The notes below the pieces were generated by a model. That model was not told the DNA's origin and made no database searches. It saw only the letters and a program-made list of their open reading frames with translations. A stretch of 64,000 bases of DNA from Litsea cubeba (taxonomy: Eukaryota; Streptophyta; Magnoliopsida; Laurales; Lauraceae), in the NCBI GenBank assembly GCA_012931725.1, contig CM022946.1, positions 56,632,058 through 56,696,057 of the forward strand. Direction: 5' to 3'. Each line of letters opens with the position of its first letter. The stretch's first letter is position 1. Both the position numbers and the translations under genes were made by a program. Below are positions 55,676-64,000 of the stretch, piece by piece.

Positions 55676-57491
55676 TTTATGTGATCTCATAATATCTATC
55701 AGTTTTCTTTTTTAAGGTAAAATACATACACGATCAGCACATTTTTGTTCTATTTGAACTCATGTTTACTGATAAGCAAATGTTCTAGCTCTTCCGAAAT
55801 AAAGTAGAGCCATTTCCCTAGTTTGTAAGGAAATTACAAGGATATTCTGCTAAATTGCTCCTGTGAAGGGGCTAGTGAAGTTGGAGATAGAAAACGATTG
55901 CATGTAAGCCCGAAATGTATAAAATTGAATCCATGGAATTTAATGGTTCTTCTAGATCTCCTCTAGCCTCCTCCTAGGGGCTGCAATTCCTAACCTAACC
56001 TGATCCCAACTTGGATACTTTAAAGTGAATCGAGACAAGAAATGACAATGAGGCCATATCAAAAGTACACAATTTCAAAATTCCCTCCGGATTTTTCAAA
56101 AAAAGTCAAAAAAGCAACTTCATTTCTCCACTAAAGGAAAAAAAAAACTCCACTTTTCTATACAAAAAGTCAAAAAGATTCCATACCAAATAACTAAAAA
56201 TAAAATACCATCATAACACTTTATATTTTATTCTCTCTTGATTTGATGCCTCACCTCACTATACTTCAATTCACCATGCATCCAAACAGGCCCTAAAGAG
56301 GAAAATTCTTTTTATTTTTATTTTTATTTTTGTTTTTGTGTAACCCATTGTTTCATTGTTTGGTGCAACACATTTTTCTTGCAGAAAAATGAAAAACACG
56401 AACCAATTTCTTCAATCGAGAGGATTTTGATTTCCTATGGGAGAATAACAACTAAGAATCCATTAATTCCTCTCTCATGGTAACATAAATTCATGGAGTG
56501 TGAAAATCCATCATGGCACAAACAAGTCCTTGGACTGGCCCTTTTTGGGCACATTTGTGCAGTGTCATTTTCTTAGGAAAAAATGTAGTCAAAATTAATG
56601 TCGTTTGTGGTTATTTGCTAGTTGGATGCTTGGTTTTTACAAGGATATGTGCTGAGTTGATCTTGGGTGTAGGAGTTCAAAGAAAACTCCTGATACATGT
56701 AATTTAGGGAAAGACCAATAAAGACTTCCGCTCCATTCCATGCCCAAGCCCTGAACCAAGCAATATATAAGCATTAAAATCTTTTTGTTGAAAAAACAAG
56801 CCTTAAAACTAAATCCCCTTTAACACCCATGAAACATATGATCCAAATGAAATTCCCCATCCACGTCTTGTCATCTTAGTCCACTTTTACCGTGCAGAGA
56901 TCCTGGCCTCCAGTAAAAGCTATTTGCATCTGCCACCTGGTCCATTTGATATTCTGATCACCAAACTATTGACCACACACACGTAAAAACTAGGTGACTT
57001 CTTTTTTTTGGGGGTAAAAGGAATATTTCATTCATCAGAAGGGAGCTAACTAGGTGACTTGTGGTAGGTGAATTGTACAGTTATGTACCTTTCAGCCACT
57101 CCAGTAGCCAGTCTACAACATGGCAGCCTTCCATACATAGAAAGATCGTATAGGAGGAGAGTGACATTCATGTTTTGTGCCAATAAATCATCATTATTTC
57201 CTTTTTTTCCCTGATAACGTGGAGGGGTTAAGTGCTTATTTCATAGGAAAAAGAATTAGAAAAAAGAAGAGTAGGTTATGGACTATAGTTATGGGATGCT
57301 TCCCTATGGGGTTAGGATGGATGGAAACTGGAAAGGTTTCAAGGGTCATGAAAAAAAAAATTCAGTCCTATCATATTATCCTAGCCTTTGATTTAACCGT
57401 CTTAAATGGTCTTTTAACCATAGAGTTCTTTGATATTCAATCAAATGTAAATGTTTGATGAGTATAAAACTATGAAAGGTGGTAAGACTCT
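55676..57491 (+). other. Single-copy intergenic DNA
   Basis: No gene recognised. Open frames at 56513-56707 and 57177-57458 show no domain, no splice-consistent neighbours and AT-driven composition. Confidence 0.55.
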
Positions 57492-57515
57492 GGGGGGGGG
57501 GGGGGGGGGGGGGGG
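57492..57515. repeat. 24-base G homopolymer
   Basis: Uninterrupted G run after AAGACTCT, in AT-rich DNA. It could fold as a G-quadruplex, or be inflated by sequencing or assembly. Confidence 0.9.
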
Positions 57516-59760
57516 AGTGTGAAAAGAGCTATACTGATCAATTGTGAGCCCAATTGGATACAAGGTCAAACTTGGCAGCTTAGTTAGTTATGGATTCTGA
57601 GAAAATTGAGAAAAACCCAGACCATTCATTTATCATAGAACAAAAAACATAATTCAAATTGTAATCCTTTATTTCCCTACAATTTCTGATTCCTTTGTGC
57701 CACTAATTAATGATTTGAACTGTTAATCATTCCCAAAAGCCCCAAAACGACCGTGGTGTCAAATCTTAGCCGTAGATTCATCATACTTTTTGAGATATTT
57801 GCAAAAAAAAGTTAATCCTATAAAACTATCTTTTATTTTATGGGCCTCACAATGAAGATCTGAACCATCCATCATTTGTAGAAGGGAATGGTCATGGGTT
57901 CAAATTTTAGGGTTTGGTTCATCACAAATTGTAAAAAACTTGTGACTGTTGGATATAATATATTTATAGTTGTTTGCCAAAACGCGGAACGCCATGAAAG
58001 AGATCATTGGTGAGGATGGCATTGTTTGAGAAAATCACAGGAAGCTATCTTCTGTGAAGAGGATTCTTCTTCTTAGCGTGGGTGGTTGCCAAACGTGTCC
58101 TTAGCTGTTCCTCAAAGTTTTGTCATTCGAACGGTAGGGGTTTACCAATAAATGTAATAAGCATCTGCATCTGCATACCACCCTTCACATCTCATAAACA
58201 CCAGAGCCAAGAACTTAATTTCATTGTGGTAAATGACAGTAATGTTGATGTATCTCCATCTACCAAACCGTAATGTTTTCTTATTTTTATGTTTTGGCTA
58301 AATGACAGTAATGTTGATATATCTCCATCTACCAACCTTTTTTTATGCTCTCTCTCTCACACACACACAAACTACAAACGCATCATCACCATCTACTTTT
58401 GTGGGTTCCCTGAGACCAAAAACCAGTACAAGTGTACAGCCACTCAACTCTCCAGAAGACTTGCAATAATGATTACAACTAAAAGAGCCAAGAGAATTCT
58501 TAGAGCCCATAAGTGAAGGTGAGATTTGAAATCTAGACAGTTTGAGCTCACTGTTCCCCTTACCCAAAATGCTACTCTGAGTGGAGTTGAGCCCTATCAT
58601 ATTCATCATGTGTAAAACATGTGACGCGATTCCTTCATTTTTTCTAATCATGTATTTCATAAGTGACCAATGTGATGATTCACGAACTCAAATTGAACGA
58701 AATTTCAGTCAAAAATAAATCAAGAAGGGATAGTGATTTTGAGTGGTTTGAATTTTAGACATGGGGCTTGAAATCAATGGCTATGGATGACCTTAGATTT
58801 TATAATTTTTAGGGGGACCTGTGTCCCTACCGACTAGGTAACCTCAATGGTGCATTCTAATATTCTACCAATATAAGGCCATGAGACCAATGAAATTTAA
58901 ACTATACTGTCTATTAAACAGCTATAGATGGACACCTGCCAATGTTCAATGAAGTTGATTTTTTGTTGGTGAATGATCACTATGTTTTTTGGTTTTTTTT
59001 TCAAAAGTGGTAGAGCTTTCTATGCCTTATCCACAACCCATTCTTTGTTTCTAATGGGGCCTCTGAAACCCACTTACATTACACAGCCCATGTGGCCTTT
59101 TTCTTGGTTGACCATAAAAGGGTCCCAAGGTCGACACAACCATAGATGATCTTTAAGATACTCTTTACCTTTCTCCATGGTCCCTTAAGTTAGTGCTACA
59201 TAAATGAGTGGCTGTTATTAAGAGACAGAAGGTTCTCAGCAAACTTAAATGAACAGCATTTATGGCATGATTTCCAACTTCTCTACAAATCATCTACTTC
59301 ATTTTGAAACTACCCAGATAAAACAAACAAGAGCCAGTGCCAAAGTCATGGCTTCATTGTCATTTCCTGTTCAATGAAAAGGGCTGTTGTTGGTTTCCCA
59401 TAAATGGTCAAAACAAATACAATAGAAGGATCCTATTAGCCATAGTACTTGTGAGAAAACTACATACAGGGAGGGGGCTCACGAGCACTTAGTCTGCAAA
59501 ATATCAAGCCATGAGTGGCCATGAAAAAAGACGAGAAAAAAAAGGATCATCTCATCAACTGGAATTCAAACATACACTCAATTCCTAGTAGCTGGTACCT
59601 GACTTTTATATCCCACCAAATTCCAACCCACAGTAATTAGAATTTTTTTTATGTGAATTCAAGAGATAAGTAGAAAATGCTATTTTAGATAGTGTTGTCA
59701 ATGAACCTAGTAAAAGAAACATTTCCCCCTTCCCACAGGACTTTCCTTACAGATGCTATT
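57516..59760 (+). other. Single-copy intergenic DNA with MITE relic
   Basis: No gene recognised. About 57600-58100 contains GAACCATCCATCATTTG-like strings and ends GCCAAACGTGTCCTTAG, resembling the right end of the Tourist-like element at 8097; the left end is missing. A 36-base string starting AAATGACAGTAATG is repeated at 58231 and 58300 (69-bp spacing). Confidence 0.5.
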
Positions 59761-60374
59761 GTTTTAAGGGAGCTTTGGCCGGAGGTCCCTTATAACATCA
59801 CTTTGTTGCTAACGGTCCACAAAAAAAAGTCATGTTGCCAAAGGTCCCTCTCACACTTTTAGATACCTGAAAAGACTAATTTGCCCATTTCTACAATGTA
59901 GCGTTATTAGTATAAAACAAGCGAGGACGTCATCCGATATGGATAGATATTCAGAAAACGCTTGGACTCATCTTCCAAATCGAGAAACAGATGAAGACAA
60001 AGGCGATTTTTGCGATTGAGGTTTCATGCAGCGAAGAAGAAGCGATTAGGTCAGATTTTTGAGTAGTTTCCAAATAATAACTGTTTCATTGGAAGTTATA
60101 CTCTGCATCTACGATATATTCCATTTCGAAGAGAAGAACTCCAAAGAAGAAGACATTCAAACACTAGTTGCAGACGTCGCTTATTTCACTGCAAACGTGT
60201 TTGCAAACAAAAAGACGAAACTTCAAACAATCGATTTCCATTGTAAGTTTATTATTTCATCCTTTTCAAATCATCGATGTTTCAAAACCCTATGTTTCTT
60301 TTGAACCACATTTGCGATGTTTTTGCTTCATTTTCTCTCATTATTTTTCTAAATTCAAAAACCTATTTAGGAAA
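59761..60374 (+). promoter_or_regulatory. Upstream region of the 60375 gene
   Basis: A TATA-like string in TTAGTATAAAACAAG near 59910 is followed by an AG-rich leader with no long frame in phase with the 60375 start. The segment GGGAGCTTTGGCCGGAGGTCCC near 59768 could be a transposon terminus, but no partner end lies in the window. Confidence 0.35.
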
Positions 60375-63300
60375 ATGGCGAGAACGAAGTCTGCCATTCT
60401 TTCAGAACAACAGAGTCAAAAGAAAGAAGGAGAAGAAGGTCAATAAACAATTCTCTCTATCCCTTTTACTCTCTGAAATTTTTGAAGCATGCTTTTGTAA
60501 ATTTCTGATATGTTTAACCAAATGTCACACAATCATTACTACTTGTCCAAATATAAATAAGTTTATCTGAGTTGTTTTAAGAAATTTCATGTAACTGAAT
60601 CTATCTGAGTTCTGGATGTATTTACCTTAACTGAGTTTATGTTGAATTTATCTGAGATTCCGTAATTGAAATGCAACTGAGTTTCGAATCAAAATTAGTT
60701 GAAATTATAATTATTTATATCTACGTGCAGAATGTAAAATACACACATGTTCTTCACAAATTTATCTGAGTTCTTCACAATTTTATCTAAGTTCTGAACA
60801 AATTTATCTAAATTTATATAATTTTATCTACATTTCTTCATTAGAACTCGGATATATTAGATACAGAACTCAGATAATATCTATAACTTTTTCAGTTTTC
60901 ACTTATGTATATATGATTTTAATTGAGATTGTGAGTTCAAAAAACATATTTTGCCAATGCATTTATAAATTTTTGAAATGTTTAACCAAAATGTCACACA
61001 ATCACTGCTACTTGTCCAAATATAAGTAAGTTTATCAGAGTTGTTTTGATAAATTTTGCTGGCGTAGTAATGTATAAATTCTGTCTCACTGTATCCATGT
61101 AACTGAATCTATCTGACTTTTGGATGTATTTACCTTAAATGAATTTATGTTGAATTTATCTGATATTGCGTAATTGGAATGCAACTGAGTTTCGAATGAA
61201 AATTAGTTGAAATTATAATGTATTTATAACTGTATGCAGAATGTAAAATACACACATGTTCTTCACAAATTTATTTGATTTCTGAACAAATTTATCTGAT
61301 ATTTGAACAAAATTATCTGAATTCTAAACAAATTTATCTAAAATTATATAAATTTATCTACATTTATTCATTAGAACTCAGATAAATTCGATACAGAACT
61401 CAGATAATTTTTATATTTGTTTCATTTTCACTTATGTGTGTATGATTTTAATATTGAGATTGTGTGTTAAAAAAATAAATATACGAATTTATTGTATTTT
61501 TTAACCAGTTCATAGTACATTTAACACAACTCAATAGAACAGTTCAATGTTTTACTAGTAGTTTAACTGAGTTTCTATGAACTGTATCTGGTAATTTTTT
61601 TGAATTTGCATTTAATTTATTTGAATTTTTTGTGCAAATTATCTAACTTTAAATACACTTGTCTAGATTAAAGATAATATGTATCTGAGTTTTTTTACTG
61701 TATGCAGCAAGAAAAATAAACAAAAGAAATAGGGAAAAGGAAAATTCATCAAAGAACATACTAGACAACAAGAAAAAGAAGGTTAAAGAGAATACAAGTC
61801 ATTACCAATTTAGATCAAACTTGGTGTCAGTTGTCAGACTAGTTAAAAGCATAAAGAATTTGATGTCAGAACTACATAAAGCTGAATTAAAAAAGACACC
61901 TTTCTGGAGCCTAATAGAGTGCATGCTAGATGGCACATTCTTAGAAAAGGTTTGTAGAAAGTATGACAACGATATTATGTTGATCCTCGATACATACAAC
62001 AGCCAGAGGAGGCAGTTCAAACTAGAAAAATCCTATGTGCCATTCACTGCAAATGATATATCACACATATTCGGCATACCAAATGAAACAAGACCACTTG
62101 ATCTGAAATATGCAAAGAGAAAAGGATCTGAATTCATATCTAGGAGATTCCAGGGTCCTGCGAGGGTGTTAGCGCCAAAGATTAAGAAACAGCTACATCT
62201 AGCATTAAGTGGAGCAACAGAAATTGACATTGCTGATGTTGCCAGGCTAATATGCCTGTATATCCTTGTCGTACTTTTTTTTAACCCACGGCAACATAAT
62301 AGGGTGGGCCTATGTGGGCTATGTTGAAAACTATATGGATATGAAGCACTATGCCTGGGCAGAAGAAATATCAAAATTTTTAATAGAGTCGGTACACAGT
62401 AGGAGCCGTGGTTCTGATAGAGTCATTGGCTGCCTTATTGCATTACCGGTACGATATACAACTCCATACTAAATACATTTAAATTCAAGGTTAGAAATAA
62501 TGAATTATTAACATATGACTTTTCTGATTTTGTAACAGTATTGGCCGTGTGAGCATACAACAATTGTCAGCCCAAATGAGTCTTTGCATTTTCCAAGGAT
62601 ACTAAAGTGGAACCTAAGGGCTGTGAGTATGGCACTTAGGAAAAAGCCCTTCATACACTACTAGCTAATGAGGTACTCTATTATATAGATAGTAATTTGT
62701 TATCTTGGTTTCCACTATCTAATTTTATCTAATATCTTAATCTGACATGTTCAATCTAACACTGTTACCAACTGCAGGTCCTTGGTGACACATTAGAGAG
62801 CACGCTGCTTGAAGCGCAGTGATTCCTGTATTTGTTGGGCAGTGTCAGTCGGGCTGAGGGGGGGTTAATGCAGATAGAAGGACAAGAAGAAGTAAAAGAA
62901 ATAGAAAAAATTCAAAAAGAAAAGAAACTAGAAGAAAATGAAGAGGATGAAGAAGAAAACGATAAAAATGGAACACATCATGTAGTTGTAGCAGAAAAAG
63001 AAAAAAGCAATGAAGGAGAGGAGCAAGGAAGGAGATGAAGAAGAACAACAACAAGAGGAAAAAGGAGATGAGGAATCAGAGAATAAAATGAATGAAGCCA
63101 ACCAGTCTGATACAGACATAATGATAGAGACATTGGTCGTATCTGAATTGGAAGAGCAGAGAGAAGAAAACAACAGTGAAGAAACAAATTTTGCTGATGT
63201 AGCAACCCAGTCTATCTCCTTTGGTGTGGAGATGACTAATTATGACCAGATGGCCCTAGAGACAGATCTGGTGGTTGCCAACATTTTAGCTGACATAATT

Positions 63301-64000
63301 GGCAACGCCACCAACGCAGCAACCAATGTGACATCTGAAACAATATCTAGAACGGAACAGGAAGCTGCTGACATCGTGCCTTCTCCTAGTAACCCGTCAC
63401 AGTCTACCAAAAACAAGCTACAAAATCTCATTGAAGAGCGTGACAGGGCAACTTCATTAGCCAACCAACTGACCAAGGATAAGACAGAATTACAAGAACA
63501 AATTCAAAGGATGGCCATTGAACTTGAAAGGACATCAGCAGAAAATAACAGTCTGAAAAAGGAAAGGCTTGAAAGTGAAAAAATGATAGAAAGCTTGCTT
63601 AAAGAAAGAGACAGTGCTCTATTGTTGATCGAGCAGTTAACAAAGGAGAAGAATTCCCTTGAAACATGTGACGTCAACACCGATCAAACTGTAGAAGAGA
63701 CTTCTAGAACGGTCAACTCCGTAAAAGAGCAGCTCAAACATACTATGAGTATGTCAGATATATAGTCCTCAAGAGCTGCAAAGGCAAAAAATGAGGGGAA
63801 GGAGCTGAAAAAAAAAAAAAAATTTGGAATCGAACAACATGAAATTGCGGCAGCTCTTAAAGGAAATGACACTTGATTATGCAGAGAAAGGATTGGAGTG
63901 GGCTGGAAAGACATTGGATGATATCTTCCAGTCTCAAAAAAAAAAAAAACTCAAAAGAAAAAGGGTCGAGAATGGCACAGAAAGAAGCGGAGGGGGCATC
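60375..64000 (+). pseudogene. Decayed plant-mobile-domain-like gene with coiled-coil tail
   Basis: Exon 1 60375-60438 (MARTKSAILSEQQSQKK), exon 2 61708-62448, exon 3 from 62539, exon 4 from 62778, running off the window. Exon 1 to exon 2 joins in phase. Exons 2-3 give LEKSYVPFTANDISHIFGIP, DVARLICLYILVVL, IIGWAYVGYVENY and VIGCLIALPYWPCEHTT. This resembles the N-terminal domain of plant transposon-associated proteins of the plant-mobile-domain or Ulp1-carrying type. The name is tentative. A Glu/Lys-rich segment and a coiled coil (about 63410-63690, ERDRATSLANQLTKDKTE) follow. Lesions: one extra T in the 8-T run 62275-62282, TAG 62662, TGA 62820, a shift near 63010-63036, TAG 63763 and a shift in the 15-A run near 63810. 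Several sit in homopolymers and could be read errors. Confidence 0.6.
60505..61440 (+). repeat. Two ~469-bp tandem repeats rich in TTTATCTGAGTT in intron 1
   Basis: The string TGTTTAACCAAATGTCACAC near 60510 recurs near 60979 and the two copies stay alignable to about 60935 and 61440. Within both, TTTATCTGA(G)TT(C) recurs many times, and AGAACTCAGATA occurs as its reverse complement near the right end of each. Divergence between the copies is visible but modest. Confidence 0.8.

Noticed and set aside
57600..58100. A third full Tourist-like MITE
   Set aside because: Only the right terminus (CCAAACGTG, then TCCTTAG) is recognisable; no matching left end or TSD was found.
62845..63205. Hydrophobic minus-strand frames opposite the coiled-coil gene
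   Set aside because: Antisense of Glu/Lys-rich codons gives Phe/Leu/Ser-rich artefacts.

Overview
This is nuclear DNA of a flowering plant. The evidence is intron-split genes, a P-class pentatricopeptide-repeat (PPR) gene, plant-type L1 and RTE LINEs, Ty3-type LTR elements, and MITEs with clean target-site duplications (TSDs). AT-rich spacers and dicot-like codon use argue against a grass; I cannot name the species. No bacterial operon, CRISPR array, rRNA or tRNA was seen.

The main structure is a direct segmental repeat of at least three units with junctions at about 7733/7734, 27639/27640 and 55067/55068. A complete unit reads PPR gene, 3' half of a DUF547 (MIP1-like) gene, intergenic DNA, then a PDRG1-like prefoldin gene. 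Unit 1 (1-7733) is cut by the window edge and shows only PDRG1-a. Unit 2 (7734-27639) holds PPR-a, MIP1-a and PDRG1-b. Unit 3 (27640-55067) holds PPR-b, MIP1-b and PDRG1-c. The copies have decayed differently: PDRG1-a and -b carry a mutated splice acceptor (PDRG1-a also a stop) while PDRG1-c looks intact; PPR-a has a stop while PPR-b is intact; MIP1-a has a dead splice donor, MIP1-b lost its last exon to a rearrangement, and neither has recognisable 5' exons.

Transposon stratigraphy dates these events. An L1 fragment with a Mutator-type MITE inside it lies in PDRG1 intron 2 of all three units, so it predates the duplications. Unit-specific insertions came later: a 3.3-kb solo LTR (3144-6444), a 2.0-kb solo LTR (22277-24242), a truncated L1 (18183-18501), a hAT-like MITE (19208-19600), a MITE at 20919-21102 and a 1.6-kb hAT-like element (47859-49478).

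Unit 3 carries a complex rearrangement (about 36690-47281). Part of MIP1-b and its downstream DNA is inverted, its last exon is present once complete and once partial, a 560-bp block is repeated, and pieces of an RTE LINE lie on both strands. Within this region sits a young non-autonomous LTR element with gag and protease only (37404-40900), with TSD, primer-binding site and polypurine tract.

Right of 55067 the DNA is single copy: intergenic sequence, another MITE, a 24-base G run, then a decaying multi-exon gene (60375 to the window end) that resembles the plant-mobile-domain type of transposon-associated proteins and has a coiled-coil tail.
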